From: Catalimonadaceae bacterium JC749
GTDB taxonomy: Bacteria; Bacteroidota; Bacteroidia; Cytophagales; Cyclobacteriaceae
DNA length: 64,000 bases
Direction of reading: 5' to 3'
Assembly (NCBI GenBank): GCA_021730635.1
Contig: JAJNNC010000009.1
Coordinates: 1-64,000, forward strand
The notes under the pieces were generated by a model. That model worked only from the letters and a program-made list of their open reading frames with translations. It did no database searches and was not told the origin of the DNA. Every line of letters begins with the position of its first letter. Within the stretch, counting starts at the first letter, position 1. The position numbers were made by a program, and so were the translations under genes. Below are positions 9,564-18,711 of the stretch, piece after piece.

Positions 9564-10015
9564 CAGGTATCAGTTGTAATATCATTCACTTCCTGAAAAA
9601 GGACGTGTACTTGAGCCTGTAAGTTACACTCCAGGGCACAGAGAAACCATAAAGAATTTGTGTTTTTAAGAAAGAGGCCAGCCAGCCCCGGGTATGCTTC
9701 AAAGAAGCGCTATGATTGGCAGATCACCGGCAGTACAGAATGACCCATGATGCCATATTCGTTTTCTATCCTATTGTTTCTCTTAAACAATCGCTATACA
9801 TCAGCGGTGGGATGGCGAGAAAGTAAAGAACAGATTCGAGTCTTAATGAGCATGCGGTAGATTTTTTTGGACTACAGGCTTTCGCAGCATTTTATGAAAG
9901 TACCTGCTGTGTGGTATGCTTTCTATACCCAAACAATTACCACTTAGGTTCCCTGAAATAAGGCAGGCCTCTCTGGTATAAAGACGTACCCTGCCTTTGA
10001 AGACGTAGCTACTTG
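9564..10015. other. Intergenic region upstream of cydA, no gene seen
   Basis: About 450 bases without a credible reading frame. It lies upstream of cydA and downstream of the small 62-residue gene on the same strand, so it should contain the cydAB promoter. No clear Fnr-type palindrome, repeat or RNA gene was recognised. Confidence 0.5.
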
Positions 10016-10204
10016 CTAAAAATCTACATTGCGGGTTTCTATGCTGTCGAGCATCTCGGATAATTCTTCAATTCTTTCTTTCAGTTTTTCCGCTGAATCA
10101 ATGGTCAGGTTGCCTTCCTGGTTGATCATGGCTGAAACTTCTGCAATCAGGTCATGGGCGATGGTCTGGGCAGAGATAATTTTCTCATGTTGGTCTTTTT
10201 TCAT
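10016..10204 (-). CDS. Small helical protein of unknown function
   Basis: A 62-residue, mostly charged protein predicted to be helical, with heptad-like spacing in its second half (AEKLKERIEELSEMLDSIE) that suggests a short coiled coil. No signal peptide or membrane segment is visible. It starts 27 bases after the alpha/beta hydrolase stop on the same strand, so they may share a transcript. Coding status is supported by position, composition and the ATG start, but no family was recognised. Confidence 0.6.
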   Translation of the reverse strand: MKKDQHEKIISAQTIAHDLIAEVSAMINQEGNLTIDSAEKLKERIEELSEMLDSIETRNVDF

Positions 10205-10231
10205 AGCGGATTATAGGTTTAGGTTAAAAAA

Positions 10232-11236
10232 TTAAGGACTGATCAAAAAATCAACCAGCGGTTTGATAAATTGTTCATAGGCTTCAATATGCGGTAAATG
10301 ACCTATCCCTTCCAGGGCTACCAACTGCGCATCAGGAATCTTTTCAGCGGTTGTTTTGCCCAACGCAGGATAGTTGCCCAGCGTTTTTCTCACCTCTTCA
10401 CTGACAAAATTTTTGCCCAGGGCTGTCCGATCCAGTTGCCCTATGATCAGCAAGGTAGGCGCCTGTATGTTTTCAAACTCATAGACCACTGGCTGGGTGA
10501 AAATCATATCATAGGTAAGAGCCGAATTCCAGGCGATCCGTGGATATTCCGGACTCAGTAACCACCCTGCCTGAAGATTGACCCAGCGTTGATACTCCGG
10601 TTTCCATTCGCCATGATAATAGCTTTCGGTCTGGTATTTTCTGATTTTCTCATAGGTCTGGCTCAGCTCATTCTGGTACCAGAAATCCACCGTTTTATAA
10701 GGCACCTTCACTTTCCAGTCTTCCAGTCCGATGGGGTTGACCAAAATTAATTTTTCTGCCGTTTCCGGATACATCAGCACGAAACGGGTGGCCAGCATCC
10801 CTCCCATCGAGTGGCCCAGTACGGAAGTTTTTTCAACACCCAGCGAATCCAACAAGGCCTTGGTATTTTGCGCCAGCAACTGAAAAGTATACTGTAAATT
10901 TACCGGTTTGGAAGATTTGCCAAAACCAATCTGATCAGGAATAATGACGCGAAACCCATTGTCGCGTAAATCCTCGGCCGTTGTTTCCCAGTAGGCTCCA
11001 CTGAAGTTCTTCCCATGCAGCAGCATCACAGTACTGCCGTTGGGCTGTTCGGGCTGCACATCCATATAAGCCATTTTCAGTTTTTCACCCTGAAGATCCA
11101 GCGAGATATACTGGACAGGAAAAGGATATTCAAAATTTTCCAGGGCTATCCCCAGGGGTTTCACTTCCTGAGCAGTGGAATAGGTGGTGATCAGAAGAAG
11201 TGCCCCTAGCACCAGCATCTTTTCTTTCATAAGCAT
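10232..11236 (-). CDS. Secreted alpha/beta hydrolase
   Basis: A 334-residue alpha/beta-fold hydrolase with a signal peptide (residues about 1-22, LVLGALLLITTYSTAQ). The oxyanion motif is LLHGKNFSG, the nucleophile Ser143 lies in GHSMGG, and an acid and His follow in IIGQLDRTALG (about 275) and EGIGHLPHIEA (about 313). The catalytic triad therefore appears complete. It may act as an esterase, haloalkane-dehalogenase-like or epoxide-hydrolase-like enzyme; the substrate is unknown. The first ATG at 11234-11236 is used; a second ATG two codons later is equally possible. Confidence 0.88.
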   Translation of the reverse strand: MLMKEKMLVLGALLLITTYSTAQEVKPLGIALENFEYPFPVQYISLDLQGEKLKMAYMDVQPEQPNGSTVMLLHGKNFSGAYWETTAEDLRDNGFRVIIPDQIGFGKSSKPVNLQYTFQLLAQNTKALLDSLGVEKTSVLGHSMGGMLATRFVLMYPETAEKLILVNPIGLEDWKVKVPYKTVDFWYQNELSQTYEKIRKYQTESYYHGEWKPEYQRWVNLQAGWLLSPEYPRIAWNSALTYDMIFTQPVVYEFENIQAPTLLIIGQLDRTALGKNFVSEEVRKTLGNYPALGKTTAEKIPDAQLVALEGIGHLPHIEAYEQFIKPLVDFLISP

Positions 11237-11501
11237 AAGGGTAAACGGAAGTTTGAATTGTTTGATTTCATGTACCTTGACAACGCCTTGCTGCAGAAAG
11301 AGTTTTTATTGTCTCTCCTGTCTACCGTCAGATACTGCAGGTAAACCTGAAGGATACTATTAAAACTGTAATGGAGTACCGAAGGCACTTATCCTTTTAT
11401 ATATCATGGTTTTGTGTTATATTATTGGAAATAGAAATAACCGGAACCAGGGAGTTAAAAACAATAAGGATTGGTCAGAGTCTGTAAACCATTGATAGAA
11501 G

Positions 11502-12383
11502 ATGCTGTACAAAAAAACAGTATTTTGGTTAAGCGTTTACTTTTTATTCACTTGTAAAGCCTATTCACAGGAAATATTTCCTGCATGGGATTCTCTGCCC
11601 CTCAGTAAGCCCAAAATACTGAAACAGACTTATCAATTCAACCATCCCGCACTTCAGGAGATATCTCTGGTCTATGGTCCACCCAGGGCTACCACCAGGC
11701 TTCCCAAAAAAGTGGTGAGTAATGTATCAGAAGGTATCCTCACCCTGTTCACAGGAATTATCACAACCTCCACAGAAGAGTCTGTATGGGTAACTGAAAA
11801 CGAATTAAAAGCCAACGATGGAGCTTATACCTGGAGGGTCCCTGTTTTCTTTCCGGGTACCTTTCTGAAAACAAGAGAGCGTCTCAAGCAAGCCGATGGC
11901 AGCTCTACCCTTGTCACAGAGGAAGGTCTTTATCCGGATTGGCATAAGGGAGCTTACGGTCTGATCCTGGAGAAGAGTGATACGGTGGGCGACTTTACTT
12001 TACACACCGACCTGAGCGCAGACTCCATAGGGTTGCAATGGATTTCCAGAATTGAGACTGAAAGTCAATGGGTAGGTACTATACTAAAAAAATATGAGCC
12101 CAACCGGATGAACTATGACCTGATTATTACAGGCTATTTACGGGGACAGCGTTTTTCCATTATCAGCAGTGGCAATTATTTCAGATCACTTGTATTCATA
12201 GACGATGAGCCGGAAGCCATTTTTCAAAGTGACCCAAACTTTGTCATACTCCGCAAGAAAGATCGAATCCCCCCCTATCTGTTGTTAAATCCATCGCTGG
12301 ATGAAGCCCGTAGTATAGACTTTTTCCAATTGGCCATGTTACACAATCTGCTGGCAGGTGCGGTTCGTACCGACTTCTATTAG
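11502..12383 (+). CDS. Secreted protein of unknown function
   Basis: A 293-residue protein with a signal peptide (MLYKKTVFWLSVYFLFTCKAYSQ). The mature part is beta-rich and has no recognised domain; it contains ITTSTEESVWVTENELKANDGAYTW in its first half and a run of alternating polar and hydrophobic residues. It stands alone. A MITE-like element is inserted exactly in its stop codon: the TAG is now made of the TA target plus the first G of the element. The uninterrupted target would also have read TAG, so the protein end is unchanged. The function is unknown. Confidence 0.7.
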   Translation: MLYKKTVFWLSVYFLFTCKAYSQEIFPAWDSLPLSKPKILKQTYQFNHPALQEISLVYGPPRATTRLPKKVVSNVSEGILTLFTGIITTSTEESVWVTENELKANDGAYTWRVPVFFPGTFLKTRERLKQADGSSTLVTEEGLYPDWHKGAYGLILEKSDTVGDFTLHTDLSADSIGLQWISRIETESQWVGTILKKYEPNRMNYDLIITGYLRGQRFSIISSGNYFRSLVFIDDEPEAIFQSDPNFVILRKKDRIPPYLLLNPSLDEARSIDFFQLAMLHNLLAGAVRTDFY

Positions 12384-12543
12384 GCTGTGTCTGATAAATG
12401 CTTTTGAGCTTGAATAGCGAAGATTTTGTTTCTGGGCGAGTGTGCTTTTTGACGGCATAGCCTAAGCTATGGCGGAAAAAGGCACGAAAACCAGGGACGA
12501 AAGGGCGCTTTCTCGAGCCAAAGGGTATTTGCCAGACACAGCC
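12383..12543. mobile_element. MITE-like element A, 161 bp, IS5-type ends
   Basis: Flanked by TA on both sides (12381-12382 and 12544-12545). The ends are inverted: left GGCTGTGTCTGATAAAT, right (read inward) GGCTGTGTCTGGCAAAT. The interior is a long imperfect hairpin centred on GCATAGCCTAAGCTATGGC at about 12455-12473. It has no coding capacity. The ends match those of the decayed IS at 25261-26279, which is probably the type of element that supplied the transposase in trans. Confidence 0.75.
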
Positions 12544-12700
12544 TAGTAATACACTCCCTACAAGCTGCCACCTGTTTCTCCACAGGAGCGACCTGAAAAA
12601 AACCGAAGCAGCCACCCCAGTATCTTCTCCGCAGCATATTGAAAAGATTTGTCAGAGATACATTATATTTGGTTGTCAGCCATTACAAAGGAACTATAGC

Positions 12701-13615
12701 ATGTTAATCTCCAAAAAAGTCAGCTTAAGCAGAATCATCACAGGAACCTGGAAGTATTTCATTTTCGATCTCTTTACCTGCATCCTGGCCTATTATGTGA
12801 ATGAATATTTCATTAAACATTTCTTTACCTTTCCTGCCCTTATCCCCACTATTCTGGGTACGGCACTGGCTTTTTTCATTGGTTTTAATAACAACCAGGC
12901 CTATGACCGGTGGTGGGAGGCCAGGAAAATCTGGGGAGCGCTGGTCAATGATTCCAGAACCTGGGCCAGGCAAATGATGTATTTTACCAGTGGCACTCCC
13001 TCCTTTGATGATCTTGACCTGATCAACAGTAGACAACAAATGATCCATCGGCATATTGCTTTCCTTTATGCCCTCAAGGAAAATCTCAGAGGAATTCATG
13101 GTAAAGCATTCAGAAAATACCTCACCCAAAAGGAGTCAGAGGCCGTGGAAAGTGAAACGAATGTTCCCAATGCTATCCTGTCGTACCAGGCAAAAGACCT
13201 GGAATATTTATACAAGGAGCAAGTGATTGACGGCTTCCGGTTTATGGAGCTCAACAAAATGATTATCAATTTTTGTGATGGCATGGGTAAATCCGAGCGA
13301 ATCAAGAATACGGTTTTCCCCACGACCTATAATTATTACACCAGGGCTTTTATCTGGATATTTATTGTCTGCATTACCTTTGTGACAGCCAATATGGTAG
13401 GGTACTGGTCTATTTTTTTTGGAACACTGGTGGGATATGTCTTCCTGACGATCCATGCCATCGGACAAGCGCTCCTGAATCCTTTTGAGTCTATTCCCAC
13501 GGGGATTCCGCTGGATCAGATCACCAGAACGATTGAAATCAATTTACTGGAAACATTAGGGGCTCCAGAAATTCCTGAGCCTGTCAAAAGTGTGAACAAT
13601 GAATACATCCTGTAG
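12701..13615 (+). CDS. Bestrophin-family anion channel
   Basis: A 304-residue membrane protein of the bacterial bestrophin (YneE/UPF0187) family. Bestrophins are pentameric anion or cation channels. Seen here are the N-terminal helix pair (FDLFTCILAYYVNEYF, FPALIPTILGTALAFFIGF), the hallmark NNQAYDRWWEARKIWG, and the C-terminal pair of membrane helices ending in HAIGQALLNPFESIPTGIPLD. The length is typical. It is followed after 57 bases by a GNAT gene on the same strand. The biological ion is not known. Confidence 0.92.
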   Translation: MLISKKVSLSRIITGTWKYFIFDLFTCILAYYVNEYFIKHFFTFPALIPTILGTALAFFIGFNNNQAYDRWWEARKIWGALVNDSRTWARQMMYFTSGTPSFDDLDLINSRQQMIHRHIAFLYALKENLRGIHGKAFRKYLTQKESEAVESETNVPNAILSYQAKDLEYLYKEQVIDGFRFMELNKMIINFCDGMGKSERIKNTVFPTTYNYYTRAFIWIFIVCITFVTANMVGYWSIFFGTLVGYVFLTIHAIGQALLNPFESIPTGIPLDQITRTIEINLLETLGAPEIPEPVKSVNNEYIL

Positions 13616-13672
13616 CCCATAGGCTCATAATCCCTTAAACCATTGTAGGTATTCTTCTTAAAATCAATTGCC

Positions 13673-14122
13673 ATGGAGCTTATCCCGATCAAAGAAACGC
13701 TGGAAGAGAACAAGGTTTTCACAGCCATTCCGGATTGCCAGGATAGTATTTATATGACGATAGCGTTTTATGAGAAAGTGGGTTTCCAGCCTCCCTGGAT
13801 TGCCTACTATTTCAGGAAAGACCACCAGCTGGTGGGCTCAGGCGCTTTCAAAGGAGCTCCTGCAAACGGCAGGGTAGAGATTGCTTATGGGACTTTTGAA
13901 AATTTCAGGCATCAAGGCATAGGGGCCGGCATTTGCAGGAAGCTGGTGGAACTGGCACAACAAACGGACCCTTCTGTAGAGATTACAGCCAGAACCTTGC
14001 CTGAGAAAAACTATTCTACCAGAATCCTGGAGAAGAATGGCTTTGCCTGGGCCGGTATGGTGAATGACCCGGAGGATGGCGAGGTGTGGGAATGGCTATA
14101 CAGACCGGAACGTGCCACCTGA
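13673..14122 (+). CDS. GNAT-family N-acetyltransferase
   Basis: A 149-residue acetyltransferase. Motif A is clear in HQGIGAGICRKLVELA (residues about 82-97), which binds the acetyl-CoA pyrophosphate, and a later strand-helix reads ITARTLPEKNYSTRILEKNGF, typical of the RimJ/RimL-like layout. The substrate is unknown. It sits 57 bases after the bestrophin gene and 54 bases before the YdeI-like gene on the same strand, possibly one loose transcription unit. Confidence 0.88.
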   Translation: MELIPIKETLEENKVFTAIPDCQDSIYMTIAFYEKVGFQPPWIAYYFRKDHQLVGSGAFKGAPANGRVEIAYGTFENFRHQGIGAGICRKLVELAQQTDPSVEITARTLPEKNYSTRILEKNGFAWAGMVNDPEDGEVWEWLYRPERAT

Positions 14123-14176
14123 GAGGACTTCACCAACCTGCCTACACCGAAAACGGACCCATAACTTTACCCCACC

Positions 14177-14743
14177 ATGCAAACAGCCCCGGTGCTTTAC
14201 TTATCGACCAGAGAGGAATGGCGACAATGGCTGGAAGAAAACTTTCAGAAAGAACAGGAAGCCTGGCTGGTTTACCCGAAAAAGTCTTCCGGAAAATCTC
14301 GCATTCTATACAATGATGCCGTGGAAGAAGCTCTCTGCTTCGGTTGGATTGATAGTATTGTCAAAACGCTCGACAAGGATCATCTGAAGCAAAAATTCAC
14401 ACCCCGTCATCCTAAAAGTACCTTTTCCCAACCCAACAGGGAAAGACTACGGTGGCTCATTACAGCGAATAAAATTCATCCTTCCGTTCGGAATAACGCA
14501 GAGGCCATTATCAGTGAGGTATTTCATTTTCCCGACGATATTCTGGAGGCTATCCGGACAGACAGCAATGCCTGGGAGCATTATCAAAAGTTTACTGAAG
14601 CGTACCAGAGAATTCGTATTGCTTATATTGACAGCGCCCGCCATAGACCTGAGGAATTCACAAAAAGGCTTTCACACTTTATTGAGAAAACCCGGAACAA
14701 CAAACTGATCAAAGGTTTCGGTGGAATAGAAAAATATTATTAA
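14177..14743 (+). CDS. YdeI/OmpD-associated-family protein
   Basis: A 188-residue cytosolic protein that resembles the YdeI family, whose members have been linked to resistance to antimicrobial peptides and bacteriocins. Seen are the N-terminal EWRQWLEENFQKEQEAWLVYPKK, the central CFGWIDSIVK and FTPRHPKSTFSQPNRER, and the C-terminal helical YIDSARHRPEEFTKRLSHF. These are the usual landmarks of the family. No signal peptide is visible. The molecular activity is unknown. Confidence 0.85.
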   Translation: MQTAPVLYLSTREEWRQWLEENFQKEQEAWLVYPKKSSGKSRILYNDAVEEALCFGWIDSIVKTLDKDHLKQKFTPRHPKSTFSQPNRERLRWLITANKIHPSVRNNAEAIISEVFHFPDDILEAIRTDSNAWEHYQKFTEAYQRIRIAYIDSARHRPEEFTKRLSHFIEKTRNNKLIKGFGGIEKYY

Positions 14744-14840
14744 ACTCATACCTATCTTATTGTGAAGGTGAGAAATTGGAAAAAACCTTCATTCCCGCTA
14801 AATTTTACCTTTTGTCATGTTTAACTAATGTATTTTTTCA

Positions 14841-16112
14841 ATGCCTGAGCCTTCTTCTAACCCTACCCTTACAGACAGACTCCGTCATCTCCTCTCCTCC
14901 TTTTTACCCGGCATTTTCTTATTAGGATATTGTATTGGTACTGGCAGTGTCACGGCTATGGCCAAAGCTGGTGCCGATTATGGCATGGCGCTTCTCTGGA
15001 CAGTACTTCTTTCCTGTTACTTCACCTATTTTCTTATTGATCTGTATGGAAAATTTACCATTGTGACAGGCCTCACCGCACTGGAAGCCTTCAAAAAATA
15101 CATTCATCCGGCAGTGAGCATCTTTTTTATTGTAGCCCTCACCATGAATGTTAGCGGAAGTGTGGTAGGAGTCATGGGTATTGTTTCTGACGTTTGCTAT
15201 GAGTGGTCTAAGACCCTAGTGAAAGGAGGTATTCCTCCCCTTTATTTCGCGCTTTTTTTTGTCAGCCTGGTGTTTCTTTTATTCCTGGATGGACGGATTC
15301 ATTTTTTTCAGCAAGTTCTGACCTGGTTGGTGGCCCTCATGTCGCTCTGCTTTTTGGTCAACTTTTTTCTGCTGACCCCGCCCCTGACAGAAATCATGAA
15401 GGGTTTTATTCCTCAGATACCTGCCACAGGTTCCGGAGAAACCGCTTTTCTGGTCATCGCTTCCATGGTGGGTACTACAGTTTTCTCCGGTTTGTTTATC
15501 ATGCGCGCTACGCTGGTAAAAGAAGCCGGCTGGACACTGCAGGATCTGAAAACACAACGGAGAGATGCTATATTTTCTGCTTTGATGATGTTTGTCATCA
15601 GCGCATCCATTATGGCATCAGCCGCGGGTGCTTTGTATACCCGGAAGATCACCCTGGACCATGTGTCAGAAATGATTACGTTGTTAGAGCCGCTGTCCGG
15701 CTCGATGGGAGTTACCATTTTCACCATCGGGCTGATAGCTGCCGGCGTTTCTTCACAATTTCCTAATGTAATGCTTTTGCCCTGGTTACTCAACGACTAT
15801 CATCAGCGGGAACACCATATGAGACGTAACGCTTATCGTATCATGGTATTTTTTATCTCATTGTTAGGTTTGATCGTACCTATTTTTCATGCCAGACCCA
15901 TTGCCGTTATGGTAGCCTCTCAGGCTTTCGGTGCGCTGATCCTCCCGGCCACCGTAGGATGCATTTTTTACCTGGGCAATCAGCGATCCCTGATGGGAAC
16001 ACATGTTTTTTCATTCCTGACAAATGCTGTGCTGCTAGGCATACTTATCTTCTCGCTAGTCATGAGCTATATGGGTATCACAGGATTGGTTAATACCTGG
16101 CTGATAGCTTAG
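14841..16112 (+). CDS. Nramp-related metal transporter with altered TM1 motif
   Basis: A 423-residue transporter with about eleven membrane helices, of the Nramp superfamily. Canonical Nramp proteins carry DPGN in TM1 and MPH in TM6 for Mn2+/Fe2+ coordination. Here the TM1 equivalent reads CIGTGSVTAMAKAGADYG, so DPGN is replaced by GTGS, and TM6 (VFSGLFIMRATLVKEAGW) lacks MPH. Membership is clear from the surrounding fold-level pattern (LPGIFLLGY, AKAGADYGMALLW), but the ion is likely different from Mn2+/Fe2+; Nramp-related Mg2+ or other transporters are known. It is a monocistronic gene. Confidence 0.83.
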   Translation: MPEPSSNPTLTDRLRHLLSSFLPGIFLLGYCIGTGSVTAMAKAGADYGMALLWTVLLSCYFTYFLIDLYGKFTIVTGLTALEAFKKYIHPAVSIFFIVALTMNVSGSVVGVMGIVSDVCYEWSKTLVKGGIPPLYFALFFVSLVFLLFLDGRIHFFQQVLTWLVALMSLCFLVNFFLLTPPLTEIMKGFIPQIPATGSGETAFLVIASMVGTTVFSGLFIMRATLVKEAGWTLQDLKTQRRDAIFSALMMFVISASIMASAAGALYTRKITLDHVSEMITLLEPLSGSMGVTIFTIGLIAAGVSSQFPNVMLLPWLLNDYHQREHHMRRNAYRIMVFFISLLGLIVPIFHARPIAVMVASQAFGALILPATVGCIFYLGNQRSLMGTHVFSFLTNAVLLGILIFSLVMSYMGITGLVNTWLIA

Positions 16113-16257
16113 TGGTTTTGATCACAGAAATCCCGGCTATGACAAGGGATGGTTTTCGCCACCAGAAGGGAATCAACAAATCATTGATTCTCAATTTTTA
16201 ATTCCATAATTTGTTTACGGGACTACACTACCCTTTCACTTCAAATATTCCTTTGTT

Positions 16258-17163
16258 ATGAAATCTATTTCCCCAAGAAGAGACTTCTTCAAAAAATTAG
16301 CGATCCTCCCTTTTATGACACAGGGTATCGATAAGACACTCCTCTCCCCCCGGACGCAAAATACCGATAGCCACCGATTAAAAATAAGCCTCAATGCCTT
16401 TTCCTTTAACGATCCCCTGCTGAACGGAAGCATGGACCTGGATGTACTGCTGGATTTTTGTGGTGCCTTGGGTTTCGATGCGGTAGATATCACTGCCTAT
16501 TATTTTCCAGGCTATCCGGAGGTGCCAGCAGATGAGTACTTGTATCATATCAAAAGGAAAGCTTTCAGCCTGGGCATGGAAATCAGCGGCACAGGCGTCA
16601 GAAATGATTTTACAGAGCCTGATGAGGGGAAAAGGAAAGAAAGTGTTGCCCTGGTCAAACGCTGGATTGAGGCAGCAGAAAAAATAGGCGCTCCGGTGAT
16701 CCGGATTTTTGCCGGTAACCAAAATCCGGAGGGCTATAGCCGGGATCAAATACTGCAATGGATGATACAGGATATACGGGCTTGTGTTGATTATGGAAAA
16801 AACCATGGCGTGGTGGTGGCTATCCAAAACCACAATGATTTTATACTGACTGCCGACCATGCCCTGGAGATCATCCAAAAGATTGATTCAGAATGGTTTG
16901 GTCTTATGCTGGATATCGGCAGCTATCGTAAGGGTGATCCTTATGAAGAGATTGCCAGAACGGCCAATCATGCCGTAAACTGGCAGATCAAAGAAAAGGT
17001 ATTTCTGAAGGGGGCAGAAGTTCCCACAGACCTGGACAAACTCATTGCTATCATCAAAGCCTCCGACTACAAGGGATATTTACCCATTGAAACGCTGGGA
17101 GCCGGAGATCCTAAAGAAAAAGTAACAGCCTTGTATCATAAACTTGTGAAGGCCTTAGGATAA
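16258..17163 (+). CDS. Secreted xylose-isomerase-like TIM-barrel protein
   Basis: A 301-residue sugar-phosphate isomerase/epimerase-type TIM barrel (AP endonuclease 2 superfamily). The N-terminus reads KSISPRRDFFKKLAILPF, with a twin Arg and a hydrophobic run, suggesting Tat export. Barrel landmarks are LDFCGALGFDAVDITAYYFPGYP, APVIRIFAGN, VAIQNHNDF, FGLMLDIGS, and a C-terminal YLPIETLGAGDP; Glu/His/Asp residues there would bind a divalent metal. It probably isomerises or epimerises a sugar. It is convergent with the GntP permease, which acts on sugar acids. Confidence 0.85.
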   Translation: MKSISPRRDFFKKLAILPFMTQGIDKTLLSPRTQNTDSHRLKISLNAFSFNDPLLNGSMDLDVLLDFCGALGFDAVDITAYYFPGYPEVPADEYLYHIKRKAFSLGMEISGTGVRNDFTEPDEGKRKESVALVKRWIEAAEKIGAPVIRIFAGNQNPEGYSRDQILQWMIQDIRACVDYGKNHGVVVAIQNHNDFILTADHALEIIQKIDSEWFGLMLDIGSYRKGDPYEEIARTANHAVNWQIKEKVFLKGAEVPTDLDKLIAIIKASDYKGYLPIETLGAGDPKEKVTALYHKLVKALG

Positions 17164-17195
17164 TGTTTCTATCATGCAGCAAAGCGAACCCTGCG

Positions 17196-18530
17196 TTACA
17201 GTAAAAAAAGACTCAATACCCAAACGCCGAAGGCAGAGGTGATGCCTAAAATGAGGGTACCAGTAGTGTGCAATCGGTATCCTGTATTGACTTTCATGCC
17301 AGTCATCTGGGTAAAGACCCAGAAGAAACTGTCGTTGGCATGCGACACCACCAGCGAGCCAGCGCCAATGACCAGTACCACCAGGGCTTTCGCCAGATCA
17401 GCTTCAAAGCCTAAAGTGGGCATCAGGGGAGCCACAATAGAAGCGGTGGTGATGAGGGCTACGGTAGAAGATCCCTGTGCCGATTTAATACCTGCTGCCA
17501 GTATGAAAGGGAGCCATATACCCAGGTTAGCACTGCCCAGGGTTTCTCCGATCAGGGTGGCCATGTCTGAGTTTTGCAACACCTTTCCAAAAGCACCTCC
17601 CGCTCCTGTGATCATGACGATAATAGCTGCATCGAGTAACCCTTGCCCTACCCAGCCACCGGTGCCCAGCATGTTTTTGTTTAATTGTTTGGGTAAGAGC
17701 CAGGCAATCAGCACGCCTATCAACAGCGCCATGACCGGATCTCCCACGAAGGCAATGGTGCTGGCCAGCGTGCCCTCCCCGAGTGGATGAGAAGGTAAGG
17801 CCGCAATAGATCGTAGAATAATCAGCAACAAAGGTAAGAGGATGGGCAACAGGCTTTTGGTAGCGGAAGGGGCTTCCCGCTGCCGAACATTCAGTTCTTC
17901 TTCTGTCAATTCGGGATTAGGATCCATGTAAATTTTCGCGGCTACTTTGGTAGCCCATAGCCAACCGAAGATCAGGGCAAAGAGGCTGACGGGAATGGCT
18001 AATCCAATAACCATTCCCAGGTCTGCTCCCAGGATACCGGCGGCAGCTATGGGTCCGGGTGTAGGTGGTACCAGCGCATGGGCTACCGACAATCCTAATC
18101 CTAATGCCACGGCTGTACCCGCCAGCGAAAGTCCTGCTTTTTTCGTCAGAGCCCGGTTCAGAGGCATCAGGATAACAAAACCGGAATCAGAAAAAACCGG
18201 GATGGCCACCACCCAGCCGATCAGTGCCATAGCGGTCGATACATTTTTGTGGCCGATGGCTTTCAGTATCTTTTCTGCCAGGGCAAAGGCTCCCCCTGAT
18301 CTTTCCAGAAACACACCGATGATGGTGCCGGCAATAATCAGGATACCGATATTCCCCAAGGTACTGCCAAAACCTTCGCGTATAGAATCCACCACCAATT
18401 CCAGTGGCATTCCTGAAAAAAGACCGAAAAAGATGGCGGCAAAGAGTAGAGCCAGAAAAGGATGAAGATTGAGACGGGTAGTAGAAAGAACTATAAAGGC
18501 GACAGCCAGTAATAACAGAAGAATAATCAC
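17196..18530 (-). CDS. GntP-family gluconate/sugar-acid:H+ symporter
   Basis: A 444-residue inner-membrane symporter with 12-14 hydrophobic segments. It belongs to the GntP family, which takes up gluconate and related aldonates with protons. Landmarks are FGSTLGNIGILIIAGTIIGVFLERSGGA, HALVPPTPGPIAAAGILGADLG, and near the C-terminus QGSSTVALITTASIVAPL and SHANDSFFWVF. The start is a GTG at 18528-18530. It lies downstream of the IlvD/Edd dehydratase on the same strand, and the MITE-like element B sits between them. The pair points to uptake and dehydration of an aldonate such as arabonate or xylonate. Confidence 0.92.
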   Translation of the reverse strand: MIILLLLLAVAFIVLSTTRLNLHPFLALLFAAIFFGLFSGMPLELVVDSIREGFGSTLGNIGILIIAGTIIGVFLERSGGAFALAEKILKAIGHKNVSTAMALIGWVVAIPVFSDSGFVILMPLNRALTKKAGLSLAGTAVALGLGLSVAHALVPPTPGPIAAAGILGADLGMVIGLAIPVSLFALIFGWLWATKVAAKIYMDPNPELTEEELNVRQREAPSATKSLLPILLPLLLIILRSIAALPSHPLGEGTLASTIAFVGDPVMALLIGVLIAWLLPKQLNKNMLGTGGWVGQGLLDAAIIVMITGAGGAFGKVLQNSDMATLIGETLGSANLGIWLPFILAAGIKSAQGSSTVALITTASIVAPLMPTLGFEADLAKALVVLVIGAGSLVVSHANDSFFWVFTQMTGMKVNTGYRLHTTGTLILGITSAFGVWVLSLFLL

Positions 18531-18552
18531 GAGTAGTAGTTTTGGTAAATCA

Positions 18553-18619
18553 GGTTGTGTCTGATAAATGCTTTTTTGGCGGGGCCGCCTAGTTCAAAGG
18601 GTATTTGTCAAACATAGCC
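18553..18619. mobile_element. MITE-like element B, 67 bp
   Basis: The ends are inverted copies: left GGTTGTGTCTGATAAATGC, right (read inward) GGCTATGTTTGACAAATACC. The inner ends (GATAAATGCTTTT and CAAATACCCTTTG) are the same as in element A, so it is a shorter derivative of that family. The centre has a GC-rich palindrome GGCGGGGCCGCC. Flanks are CA and TG rather than TA, showing decay. It lies between the dehydratase and permease genes and could affect read-through between them. Confidence 0.65.
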
Positions 18620-18711
18620 TGGTTTAGTGTTGTCAATAAAAGGAGGCAGGATGCCAGCAGGGCAGCAAAGGAAAGTTCGCCTACCCCACTCTCATCCTGT
18701 CCATTATAAGA

